Source: Biscogniauxia marginata
Taxonomy: Eukaryota; Ascomycota; Sordariomycetes; Xylariales; Xylariaceae
Reading direction: 5' to 3'
Assembly: GCA_022695795.1 (NCBI GenBank)
Contig: MU404070.1
Span: 186,001 to 250,000, forward strand
Length of the DNA stretch: 64,000 bases
The notes under the pieces were generated by a model. The model was given only the letters and a program-made list of their open reading frames with translations, ran no database searches and had not been told where the DNA came from. How positions within the stretch are numbered: position 1 is the first letter of the stretch; every line of letters starts with the position of its first letter. This document shows, in pieces, positions 12,239 to 23,173 of the stretch. A program made the position numbers and the translations under genes.

Positions 12239-14304
12239 CTACTTCGGCGGGATCACAGGAAACGTTACATAATTCTCTAGCCCTTCCCCAAAGTTGATAT
12301 GATTCTGTCCGGCAAACTTGGAAGGGGGCCTATGAGCAAAGATCGTTAGCGGGGGGTTCTCTATCAAGTTCTTTGGTGCCAGACTTACCGATCACTCTCC
12401 GAGTTATGTTGGAAGATACCCGAGCCCTGCGTGTCACCACTGGAGACTTCGAATACGATCTTATTGCCCTTGTCAACAACAACATTGGTTGGCCATATTT
12501 CCACGTCCACGGCGTAAACCTCACCGGGCTTGACCTCTTGCACATCGGTCGAGTAGTATTCCCGATGCGGTAGCCACGGTCTGTTCTTCGGGCTCCCGGT
12601 GTTGACCTTTCGCATGCTGACCCTGAGCCAGCCCTTACAGAGCGGCACGGGGTCGCCCGCCGTCCCGGTATAGAATATCTCTTGGTCGTCAGCATCGAGA
12701 TGCCTTAGTGTTAGGAAGATGTCAATATCCTTCTCCCCCGCCGCCTCTTCAGGCGTCATGGAGACGTTCAGATGAGCGGTTACGTGCCCGGTGATCTCGG
12801 TCCCCTTGTCGAACGGCGGTGTCGTAAACTGGACTGCTTGCGGATTCTCGAGCGTGCCGAGGGCGAGGTATGATACTTGCTTAGACTCGGAGTCCTGCGG
12901 GCTTGTTACCAGACCTTGGTTAGGGGTGAGGTAGTAGTTGGTGTATTTGGTTCTCGGGATTGGCCAATAATCTTCTTGTCTCTTTGGGTACGCCTTTTCT
13001 TTCTCGGCATCGTTGAAGCCGACATTGCCCTTCCGCAGTGTCACCGTCACGGGCGGCACCTTGCCCGGCACGCTCCAACCTACGCGATCCTCGCCTTTCA
13101 GGAACGCGTCGAGGAAACTTCTCTGGATCTCAACCTCGTCTTGGTAGTAGAATGGCAGGTCGTGCCGGCCCGTGATGAACCGTAGGTACTTGAACTTCGA
13201 GCCCGCGTGGGTGTAGCCCTCCACGTTGCCACGCAGGTGGAGCAGGATACCCCCCCAGTTCGCGACGCTCAGCAGGGGCACCTCGATGTCCTTGAGGCGG
13301 AACTCCTTGCTCGCGTAGTAGTCCTCGTCCCGGAACTTGTGCCTGGCGTTGTCGACCGTCTGGTCCTGGCGGTTCCGGACGAGGACGTCCTCCGGCAGGT
13401 CACCTTCGATCGTGTCCTCCTGACCCCGCGCGCCAGGCCCGTCAGGCGGGAAGGTCAGTTTCGATCTCCCCGCCCGGCCGTACTGGTTGACGAGGACTTG
13501 ACGGTTCCACCAGAAGGATATGAACTTGTTGGACAGGATGCCGCCATGCTGACACCGATCACGGTAATAATCGGACATGCCCTCCCTAGAAACGCAAATT
13601 AGCTTCCTTTTCTTCCATCCATACATTCTTTACTCCCCCTCCCCCTCCCCTACCAACCGATTGCCCACTTCGATCCGGAAATTAGGGGCCATAATAACAC
13701 GATAAAACAGACAATAACTAAGCCCACAGACTCACCAGGGAATAATAGCCGCGAGCCCCTTGGGCCGCCTCGCCGCGACGCGCCACTGAGTGCCGGCATA
13801 GTACGAGATGCCGAGCAGGCCGACCTTGCCCGTGGACCACGGCTGCGCGGCGCACCACTCGACGACGTCGAAGAAGCACTCGCTGGTCCCCGCGCTCATG
13901 GTGTCGAGGAGCCCGGGACTCTGGCCCAGCCCGCGCTCGTCCGCCCGCACCACTGTGTACCCGTGCGCCGTCCAGAAGACCGGGTCCGGCGTCTCCCAGG
14001 CCGAGTACGCCGACCGGTGCGCCGGGTTCACCTCGCGGGAACTGCCCGCGTAGAAGGTCGCGTACGGTATGTCCTTGCCGTACGGCCCGTAGGTCACGAG
14101 CACGGGGAATTTGGCGGAGGGGGGATGATCGGGATCGGTGCTGGTGCTGGCAGGGGTGAGGGGCAGGTAAATGTTTGCTCGGATGGGGAGGCTGGATGCT
14201 CGAAGGGGAATAGATACGTTCTTCATGAACCGCAGGCCGGCGTCTACGTCGTCCGTCACGGACGAGATGTCCCGGATCGGGGGCGTCTGGACTTCTCGTT
14301 CCAT
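12239..14304 (-). CDS. CocE/NonD-type alpha/beta hydrolase (S15 / X-Pro dipeptidyl-peptidase fold)
   Basis: Exons 14304-13736, 13585-12389 and 12329-12239 give 618 residues. The N-terminal catalytic domain has the nucleophile elbow GISYYAG (Ser167) and the upstream RADERGLGQSPG motif typical of CocE/S15 enzymes. The C-terminal half is the jelly-roll domain of this fold, including the ITGHVTAHLNV and GWLRVSMRKVN strands. Intron 1 joins IIPW to EGMSDYYRD, a conserved junction. The short third exon supplies the usual C-terminal NYVTFPVIPP end. There is no signal peptide, so it is probably cytosolic. Family members hydrolyse esters, amides or acylated antibiotics, and the substrate cannot be assigned here. 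It sits between the FAH-family and sulfatase genes in the same orientation. Confidence 0.9.
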
Positions 14305-15232
14305 GGCTTTTTTCTCTCTTTCTCTTTTCCACTTTCGGTCCGGTCTTCTTATAGTAGTGAATATGGTTATGAGAGTAGAGATAGGGAAGGTGGGCAGGGT
14401 AGATAAAGATAGTCTTTAAGGGGTCAATATAGTAACGTGGGTATCATTAAGATCGGATTTAAATCTTAATTAATAAGAACAAGAAACGTCAAGTCATCCA
14501 AGCTAGTTATGAGGAGGGAATGAGTGAAATTCCCAATAGCGATGGAGCAATTTTCGTCAAGGGGGGGAGAGTAACAGGCTAACGAGCACATGATGTTATG
14601 TTGTTAGCTACCTTATGCCTCTTTCTCCCGGAACCCGGGGCCCTACGAGTGCGCTGGCTGCAGGTGGTGGGCTGTAGTGAAACCGAGGGCCCGGACGGAA
14701 AGGTGGGGGAGGGGAAGTTGTGGGACGTACGTACGGGAGCGATCGAGGTCTATCTTAAGCCAGGGTACCTAACCTAGGTAATTGAGGTGATTACTAATGT
14801 TTATATACTGTACAGAGTGCTAATCAGGTTAGAGAGTTATGCAAGAATCAAAGGTAGACATAGTGTGGACAATGACTAATTTGTATGGTGTATGTGAGGT
14901 GATTATGCCCCCTATTGGTTATAGGGGGTTAAAGACGAGGAAAGGGAGAGGGCAACACAGTAATTCATTCTCTCAACAAGTTAAGTGTCAGGCCACTCTG
15001 ATGAATTAGATATCACAATGCAACTGTTTGCCTTTGGTACCTACCTGTTTATAGACACCAGGCAATATAGAGTCAAATGACCGGATGAGAGCATATCATC
15101 TTACAGACAAAAATTACGAACTCATTGCTACAAAGTAAGTTGACTCCACCCAGCCGAGTTACCTGCTCACTCCTCAAGTAAATCTTGATGGAAAAAAAAA
15201 ATTTCATCTACCTAAACCGGATTCCCCCTTAC
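14305..15232. other. Intergenic between the CocE-type hydrolase and sulfatase genes
   Basis: 928 bp with no supported gene. It holds the promoter of the CocE-type gene. AT-rich stretches alternate with a GGGGAGGGG purine segment near 14704-14716. No repeat or RNA gene was recognised. Confidence 0.5.
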
Positions 15233-17434
15233 TTACGTCCAATCCTCCCATCTCAGCCCGTCGCGCATATACGGCGTCCCCCCTGCTGCCGCCGCTACCC
15301 CCTCCTCATCCTCCCACATGGGGCCCTCGGCCTCGCGGATGTACCCGTTGGCGCAGAACTCGTACCGCACGCGCGGCAGCGCGCGCTCGCTCTCGTACAG
15401 GCGGTCGAACCGCGGCGCCAGCGCGTCCGCCAGCGCGCCCACGTCGCCCCCGGGGTGCAGCTGGTCCCAGGGCCGCCGGCACGTCGCGCCGCGGCAGGAC
15501 TTGAGGACTAGCAGGAGCGCGTCGAGGCGGGCGACGACCTTGCGGACGGGCAGGCCGGCGACGAGTCGGTCTGAGGGGATGGGCGGGGGAGAAGAAGAAG
15601 AGGAGGTGTTGGCGGTTGGTAGTGAGAGGAGGTTGTGCAGTTGGCCTGGGTCGGCCTGTGGTTGGTTGCTTAGTAGGCGGCTAACTACTGGGAAATGTGA
15701 AGTAGAAAAGCTGCCAAAGGGGACGAGACGAGTTTTGAGGGGTGTACGTACGTTCATGTCGTAGAGCTCTCGCTCGTTGGTGCACCAGACGGAATAGTAG
15801 AGGTTGTACCCCGGCCCGGAGATGCGGATCGCTTTGTACGTGTTGTGCTCGAGGCGCACCTCTAAGATATATCGTGTGTTAGATTATGTGATTTTTTCTC
15901 TCGAACCTATAGTTTCGCTTCATAAATCATATCTTGGGAGATTGACAACATACGGCTATACTCTCCTTCGCTTATGGCGAAGCCCCAGTACTCTATGCCG
16001 ACGTGTTCCCGTCTCACTTGGCGGGCCGCTTCGATTTCGTCCTTGACCACCGGGATCGGCTTCCCGTCAAAGTCCTCCCGCAGGGGGATTCCTAAGAGGT
16101 CGAAGAAGGTTGGGGCTAGGTCAGTATGCGTAGTAACTATGTCTGTACTGTAATTGCGCTCCACTCCCGGACCGCGGACGATGAGTGGTATGTTCGTGTC
16201 CTCCTCGTAGCCGCAGGACTTTCCCGGCGGTAGACGGTGCTGGCCGATGTGGAAACCATTGTCGCTGCTAAAGACTACGTAGGTGTTGTCCAGGATCCCG
16301 TAGTCCTCGAGACGGGAGACGAGCCCCTCGATGAGCTCGTCGACAGCCTGTAGCGCACGAAGACGCTGGCGATAGAAGTGGTCGTTGTATTCGAGTTCAG
16401 ATTCGTTCTGCTTCGGCAGCTGAAGGAGCCAATTCGCACCAGACGGCTGTAGATGGTGAGATCAGTTCCCAAGAAACTGTGTTCTGCTTACAATTAGAGG
16501 CGCATACCTTGTCGGGATTGAAGTTTAAAGTTCGCGGGACTTTTTCGTCTTTAAATAGATGTTTATGGCGCTCAGCTGGCACCGGTTCTGTGAAGACGAT
16601 GGCATGGTCATCTTCTAGCGAGTTGCCTTTCATCTGAACGTTGGCATGAGGTGCAATCGGCGCAACGGTGAGAAAAAAAGGCTGATCGTTAGCGGCATGA
16701 ACCGCCTCGTCGAGCAAGCCATACGCCTTTGCGGCTAGCACATCCGTGCCGTATTTACCCTCATAACTGCGAGGAGGCTCTCCATTTCGCTGAAACGTGC
16801 TATTCAAGTAATCATACGTGTGTGGATCAAGAAGGAAGTCCTGTGTAAAAGAGTCAGGCGAGACGATTCTCAGATATATCAAGAGGGAAAGGTCCTTCGT
16901 ACTGAACCTGTAAAGCCACCGGGGTGGGGAGAATTGTAATTATCGACCGTATGGGCATTGAATAGCTTTCCGGTATAGTACGTATTATATCCTGCTTGTT
17001 GCAACCACACAGGGAAGTAGTTATCATTGAAACCCTCAGCTACGAACTTAGGATATCCACCTAAAAAGATATGTAAGAGACTTGGCGAGGATATTAGTAT
17101 AAGTAGAAAGCGATGACATACCATACGGAGGAATGACGTTGGTGACGTTGGTGTTGTGAGCCGCCTTGCCCGTCCAGAGCGTTACTCTAGACGGACAGCA
17201 AACAGCCGTGGTACAGTAATGTCTATTGAAGTATGTTCCCTCATCCAAGAGGTGTTTCTTTAGTAGCGGCATATAGTCCAATGATGAGAGGTGAACATCC
17301 TGATCGTCGGTCAAGACGAAGACGACATTCAGCCGGCGTGGTTGATCATCACCAACCAGAGGGATTTGGTTCTGACCGTGCACAATTGCTGCGTAAACGC
17401 TGACAGTGCCTAGAAACGCAGAGGCTATGCGCAT
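15233..17434 (-). CDS. Secreted arylsulfatase
   Basis: Six exons, 17434-17122, 17060-16903, 16840-16508, 16446-15954, 15861-15752 and 15655-15233, give 609 residues. A signal peptide covers about 1-20. The metal ligands begin with Asp43-Asp44 (LTDDQD). The sulfatase signature CxPSR is at 79-83 (CCPSR), so Cys79 is the residue converted to formylglycine. Downstream conserved blocks are DNGFHIGQHRL, HTDLAPTFFDLLGIP and NTYKAIR...WCTNERELYDM. Between exons 4 and 5 the reading frame hits a stop. The GTATGT donor after EYS and the ATCTTAG acceptor restore the family alignment, and that junction is the least certain. The enzyme would hydrolyse aryl sulfate esters outside the cell, releasing sulfate and a phenol. 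The stop overlaps a GTAAGT sequence, so an alternative further exon cannot be excluded. Confidence 0.88.
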
Positions 17435-18057
17435 CTTGACTAGTTATTGGTATCATATACCAGAGTCAATTGGCAGCAACTAACAAGCTATACGAAGGTC
17501 ATGAAGTTACTCTCTTCACCACGGTAACTAAATAGGCAAACCAGAACTTACATCTAGTATTTGTTAAGTTGTGGGGCTGTTCTAAAACTACATGATTCTT
17601 CTGCTAGCATTAAGTAGATCTTCCCCATTTGACTGATTACATGGGAGGTATTGCGTGATTCGTACCATACATACTAAACTTGAGTCGAACCAAATTAATC
17701 ACTCAAAAGATGGATAAAGAGGCTAATTTGACGTTAGTCAGAATAATGTGATTATAAATAATAGTCCGTTACTTTAACAGTTATTTATCTAAGTGACATC
17801 TTGAAACTTGTAAGGAATTCAAGTCCGTTAGCTAACATTGATCAGTATCCCCTATAGTCTCAGTTGGTGCATTAGGTTGAGCTTTCAACTAACCTCTTCT
17901 ATGCTTTCTTACATATCAACTTAAACGAATCCAAATACCACGAGTACTGTTAAATCTCTCCTCCGATCTTATATCTGAACAATGTTTTGTTGAACCGGCC
18001 GCCAGTGCATCTCCATATCCACGAGGCAGTCTTAAGTTCGCATAAGTTTGCACGTCG
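17435..18057. other. Intergenic, upstream of the sulfatase gene
   Basis: AT-rich spacer containing the sulfatase promoter. No motif or small gene could be supported. Confidence 0.45.
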
Positions 18058-18432
18058 TCAGCTGATGATCATCTTATTGAATTTTGAGAATCCAACTGAT
18101 GTTTTTGGCCTAGGATCAATTGCACTTACAGCTTCAATCCAGACACCAGTGAACATGGTCATCACAAACACCGACTCGACCGCGTTTCCGCCCCAAGGCC
18201 GTTGCTCTCGGTCTAGACCATAGTTGATGGGCCGATAATTAGGCACTCCTCGATATTGATCGGTTGGCCAGTCTGGTGGGTTCTCGACATCAGGCGCTTC
18301 GTGATCTGTCAAGGGAACCCAGTGGTGCTGGGGTAGATCATTAGCCCCAGTAACGCGGATCTCGTAGTCTTGCAGCGTATTGTGCAGAGACGTCGTTACT
18401 GGATGCTCTGTCGCTGTCACTGACATGTTCAA
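18058..18432 (-). CDS. Hypothetical protein, possibly incomplete or decayed
   Basis: A 124-residue frame whose first 100 residues have coding-like composition (for example the segment LPQHHWVPLTDHEAP, then NYRPINYGLDREQRPWGG). The last 25 residues look like read-through of non-coding sequence. A GTAAGT follows the codons for WIEA. Joining it to an ATCAG acceptor 68 bases downstream would give a slightly different short C-terminus ending LTTCKLMRT. The first two Met codons are two codons apart and the second may be the start. I do not recognise the family, and no domain, signal peptide or membrane segment is visible. It could be a small real gene, the 5' part of a decayed longer gene, or chance. 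Confidence 0.35.
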   Translation of the reverse strand: MNMSVTATEHPVTTSLHNTLQDYEIRVTGANDLPQHHWVPLTDHEAPDVENPPDWPTDQYRGVPNYRPINYGLDREQRPWGGNAVESVFVMTMFTGVWIEAVSAIDPRPKTSVGFSKFNKMIIS

Positions 18433-18927
18433 AAAAAAAGAAAAAGAAAAAGAAAAAAAAGAGAGATGATTTTGAGGATAATGATGTTCTTAGTCAGGTT
18501 CTCAAAAGTTATGATCGAGGTCGGGATGAGAGGGGAGAGGTTTGGGGTGGATATGTTTCTGATTCCTCCAACGTGCCTCTGCAACCGCTGTTCTTCAATC
18601 TCGGGAACCAAGTTACCTCCAGCTAGGTTCTAAGTGAATCGACAATCTTTTGCTCAGGGGCAATTTGCAACCCCACGCGGGCTATCGTGTAATGTCAACG
18701 ATCTGACATTCCCCCACATTCCGCCCGACACATCGTCGTATGCTGCCCTGCAAGGATATCGGACTCACAGTAGGAGCTTCGATGATTAACATCCTTCTGA
18801 TGAAATTAGTGCTCGATTCAATATCTATTGAGTTCCGTATTTGTTTTATTCATGAAGTCCTTGCCTATCTTTCATGAATACGTCTTGTCACTTTGATCCC
18901 ACTATTCTCTAATCCTCGCCTCTTAGG
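18433..18927. other. Intergenic; promoter of the aldehyde-dehydrogenase-like gene
   Basis: A GAAAAA-repeat purine tract lies at 18431-18460 just upstream of the hypothetical gene start. The rest is a mixed-composition spacer before the plus-strand gene at 18928. Confidence 0.5.
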
Positions 18928-20566
18928 ATGGCGTCCCAGGACGCCGCCATTGAGCGGCTACAGATGAGTATCTCAGATGGCCGTACCGAAAATGTTCGAT
19001 GCCGTCAGGATCAGTTACAGAATCTCCACCTAACTTTGAGGAGTAACGCAAATAAGTTATGTAGCGCCCTATCGCAAGATACGAAGGCATCTAGTGCCGA
19101 AGTCGAGAGCGAATATTACTTGGCCATGGACGTCATTAGGCATGCCTACGATTCATTGGATTTTGATAAGGCACTCAAAGAAGAGTATTCGGTAACAAAT
19201 GGCAAGGACTTTTCTACGAGAAGATTAGGCGTGGGTATGGTGGTAATCCGACCAACGAGCCACACGAGACTTTATTCCATAGTCTCGCCATTAGCTGTAG
19301 CTATTGCTGCCGGCAACTGTGTGATATTGGAGGTGAGTTTACGCAAGCTAACTTGTGACGCTCCGTTCTAACTGGAACTAGCTTCAAGACACGCTCTTAC
19401 AGACCGACTCAGCTCTGCAGGAAATCCTATCATCTGCTTTGGACATGAACACGTTCTGCCTCAGCAAGGCTATCACTGACACCTCAATTCTCGACACCGC
19501 AGTGCTAGTAGACCAGACCAGCGATGCATCACGAACGAGTCAGACTACACAGTTACTTTCGTCATCCACCACCAGAACTGTCGCCATCGTGGACCGGACA
19601 GCAGATATACAAGCTGCAGCGAAAGCCATTGCAACCGCTAGATTCACATTTGGTGGCACATCACCCTACGCCCCCGATCTAGTATTAGTGAACGAATTTG
19701 TCAAGAAGGAGTTCTTTGAAGCTTGTTCGAAGTACGCAACGCTTGCTTTCGCAAAGGACTCGAATGTTAAAAAAGTCAGCGGAAACCAAAACGAATCATC
19801 ACGGAAAGCTGTTAAAGAGGCCGAGGACCGACGGCAAGTAGTTAGTTTCGGGTCTAATGACTTCAAGCTCGTCGACATTCTAGATAAGTGAGACGCAAAC
19901 CCTAAGGAGAATCGGCTCATCAAAGCGGATGCGGTTTGCTAATACAAAGCATAGGAATACAGCTCTCATGAACATGAAAATAAGTGGCCGCTATCTTCCT
20001 ATAGCGACCTGCTCGGGATTGGTTGACACTATATTTACGCAACAGTTTGAGTATGACACTTAGTTATCTAATATCATGCTAAAGTCGCTGACCTACGCGG
20101 CAGAAATCCGTTGCTTGCAGGATATTTCTTCGGAGATCCGGGGTCAGCTAAATACATGGCGCAGCATTTACCCTGCCACGTCTCCTGTCTTAACCAGATC
20201 CCCGTACAACTACTTCTCGGCCCAGCGGCTCCCATTGCCTATGACCCCGACGTCAACTATCGCTATAACAAAGAGATGTTCTCGGTCGCGCGGCCGCAGT
20301 ATGTCGAGAAGCCTATCGGCACGTTTGCGGATGTAGAGAAGCTGCTACAAGGTGCTAAGGGGATTAATACAAACAGCATCCGGGCCCTGGCAGTTAAGCC
20401 ACTGAAGCCAACGGGCCAGCCGAGTAATTGGGGAATTGGGTTCTTCGAACAGGGTATCTTGATTGGTGCTGGGATTGTCTTGACGATTGTTTTCCCCCTC
20501 GTGGGCTATACTACTTGGATTACGGGAGGCAAGGGACTGCAATTGGCCATGAAGCTGAAGAAGTGA
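18928..20566 (+). CDS. Aldehyde-dehydrogenase-like membrane protein lacking catalytic residues (likely pseudoenzyme)
   Basis: Exons 18928-19332, 19382-19887, 19955-20050 and 20104-20566 give 489 residues. Exon 3 is only 96 bases; its junctions join ILDK to NTALMNMK and QQFE to NPLLAGYFFGDP, a conserved ALDH3-type order. The overall course is that of class 3 ALDH: a region equivalent to the Rossmann entry (VVIRPTSHTRLYSIVSPL, then AIAAGNCVILE), a central block and a C-terminal membrane helix (about 451-474). The usual active-site blocks are altered. PWNYP is RPTSH, ELGGK has no Glu, and the Cys segment reads FGGTSPYAPD with no Cys. The expected Asn, Glu and Cys are thus all missing, so it probably does not oxidise aldehydes. 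The C-terminal helix suggests an ER or peroxisomal membrane location. Its role is unknown. Confidence 0.88.
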
Positions 20567-21519
20567 GCTAGCAATAACGCTTTGGTTTTAAACACTCGTG
20601 TATTTGCACAATGGGGGTTTCTCTGTATAAACTATTGAAAATAATCAGCGAGTATGCCTAGTCCTTTGAGAACTACCTCCTCGTACATAGATTCGTAATG
20701 CTTGAGGAACTATAGAGTCTTGATTGTTGTACCATAGGCGAATGTCGTATGAAATGCTTAGTCACTTTCGACTACGAGACACGACGAAGTCAAGCTCAAC
20801 ACTGAACAGAACTCCTTTTTTTCGGCTCAGTTCCGGTGGGGGAGGGTCGAGAGCCTTACAAAGCACACAGGGACGTATTAAAGCCGTTGAAACTTGAGGC
20901 TAGTTTCCATACGACCTGAAAACCACCCTAGCCGCCCACCCTTCCGGATCCTACAATAGATGCCCCCCCAGACCCCCCTATGCGGAGCCGTGACAGGCTA
21001 ACACGGGGAGACAATTGACGGGAGATAGCTAACTAAGAACCTGATCTATGCGGGTGTTCAATCACACGGATCATAATTATGCTTCGGAGCATCGAAACAA
21101 CCACAACTCACTGACATTTGTCCTGCCTAAAGACTTGGGACGAGTTGGCAATGTAATAACGTGGCTTGAGATTTTCACCTTCAAAGAACAACAGTCAAAG
21201 GTTCGGTATCATTGATCCATAAATAAGCAACTATATTACCTGTATACATACATACGTACCCTCGAAGACCTCTTTCGTATATCTGCTTTTAAGCCAGCCC
21301 ACTCTTTTGAATATATATTGGTACATAACTATCATATCATACCTATCCGAAACGTACCCAAACTCCAAGGACCTTACTGTCTTTTCATCGAACTAGTGGA
21401 ATTACGACTCAACCCCCCTAACCTAATCGTCTGCCTCCGGACACAACGCCAAACCAAACTTTGCTATCAAGTGAGGTTAGATCTTCCAAACAAGGAAAGA
21501 GAGGGGGGAAAACAACACC
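20567..21519. other. Intergenic between the ALDH-like and dioxygenase genes
   Basis: 953 bp with no supported gene. It contains the 3' flank of the ALDH-like gene and the promoter of the dioxygenase gene. An open frame from 21318 lies within the likely 5' leader and is considered chance. Confidence 0.5.
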
Positions 21520-22930
21520 ATGGCGGTCGGGAAGCAAGAGGAGGAACCCATGGCTCCCGTGCACTTTTTCTCGCACGGTAGTACGATGATGCTGGGCGAG
21601 GAGAGCGTGTCGGCGGCGTACTGGAAGAAGATGGGCGACGAGGCGCTGGCGCACGGAATCGAGCATGTTATCATAATGGTACGTCTCTCGTGTCTTTTTC
21701 TTTTTACTATTTATTCTCTCCCTCTTTTACTCCCCCCCCCTCCCCTTTCATATATACTTGCACCTCCCCCCCTTTTCACGGACTCGCGGTTCCATGACCG
21801 GCAAACCCCTTTTATTATGATATAATGTTATTTCGTGTGGCAATGAACCCCAAGTCGGAGCCCTTCTCTCCTTTCTTCAGGTAGGTGATGTATAGAAAGG
21901 TGTGCATAAGATACATACAGAAGAACAAAAAGTAACGTGTGAATGGTTGGAATCATAACGAGTGAAAACAACCCTCGCACGATTTTCATTCGTCAAGCAT
22001 TCCTAGATTAAGAAGAAGAACAAGAAGAAGAAAGCATCACAACCCCATAACCCCAACACACGTCCCATCCCAATCCCTCCCTCCTCTCCTATCCCATCCC
22101 CCTAATACTCACACGACCTAACCATCCTCCCCCTCCAGGGCGCCCACTGGTCCACGACCCTCCCCGGCGTCCTCGTATCCACGAACCCAGCCCCGGCCAA
22201 GTCCCCGGTAGCATACGTGCACCCGTCCAAGTACGTCCCCTACGCGCTCCAGCCGGACCTGTCCCACGCGCCGCGGATCCTCGCGCTCCTCTCCGCGTCC
22301 GGGATCCCCTGCCGCGCCGACCCGACCTTCGACTGGATCCACGACACGTACCTGGTCCTCGTGCGCATGTTCCCCGGCGGCTGCCCGCCCACGACCGTCG
22401 TCAGCGCCAACGCGCGGTACGACCCGCACTTGCACGCGTCCGTGGGCGCGGCGCTGCGGCCCCTGCGCGCGCGGGGCGCCAGGACCCTGCTCCTGGGCTC
22501 CGGGGGCAGCGTGCACAACCTGTACCGCAACGTCTGGGGCCCGATGCTACGGCACCGCGACAACTTCGCGCAGCCGACGCCGCCCGAGCCCTGGGCGCTC
22601 GGCTTCCGCCACGAGGTTGTCAGCTGCTTCTGCCCTGGCCACGAAGAGGAGGACGTGCCGCGCGGTGAGGCGGCGGCGGGGGGCCGGCGGGTGATCCGCG
22701 GGACGAGGCCCGCGGGCGGCCCCCTGCTGAGGCGCAAGGTCGTGAGCTTGATGAAACATCCCTTGTATCGGGATGCGCACGCCACGGACGATCATTTCAT
22801 GGCGGCTCTGTTTGTCGCGGGTCTGTGTGGTGACAAGGCCGACGAGGGCATGATGGGCGAGATGGGCGCCGAGGATTGGGAGTTGACGAACATGTGCAAT
22901 TCGCAATTCACTCTGGGGAGTTGGGACTGA
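21520..22930 (+). CDS. LigB / DODA-type extradiol ring-cleavage dioxygenase
   Basis: Exons 21520-21678 and 22139-22930 give 316 residues, close to the family size. The class III extradiol fold is marked by FFSHGST (His19), GAHW (His56), GSGGSVHNL (His179) and the C-terminal HPLYRDAHATDDHF block (His267, His272). These supply the non-haem Fe(II) or Zn ligands and the acid/base residues. Family members open catecholic rings such as 4,5-DOPA or related phenols. No signal peptide is seen, so it is probably cytosolic. The intron is 460 bases, long for this genome, and holds C/T tracts and an AAGAAGAAG-rich run. The splice joins VIIM to GAHW in phase. The substrate is unknown; the FAH-family and sulfatase neighbours suggest aromatic catabolism. 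Confidence 0.9.
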
Positions 22931-23173
22931 GGTGTCCTAGAGGCTGGAAAGGTAATAGTAGTAACGGGACGCGGTGCGGTTGTTTTCTTCCTGTAATGAT
23001 CAAGATTCGGATACACAGAATGTACGCTTATTGTTTGTTACTCTTAGCATATTAATAAATCAAAAACCATGCCGTATTTGGCATCCGACAGAGTGTCGAT
23101 GCAGTATATGGCTATATGGTTGACGTAGGAGGTATCTAAGGTAAAAAAATCCACAAAATATACCATCCGGTGT

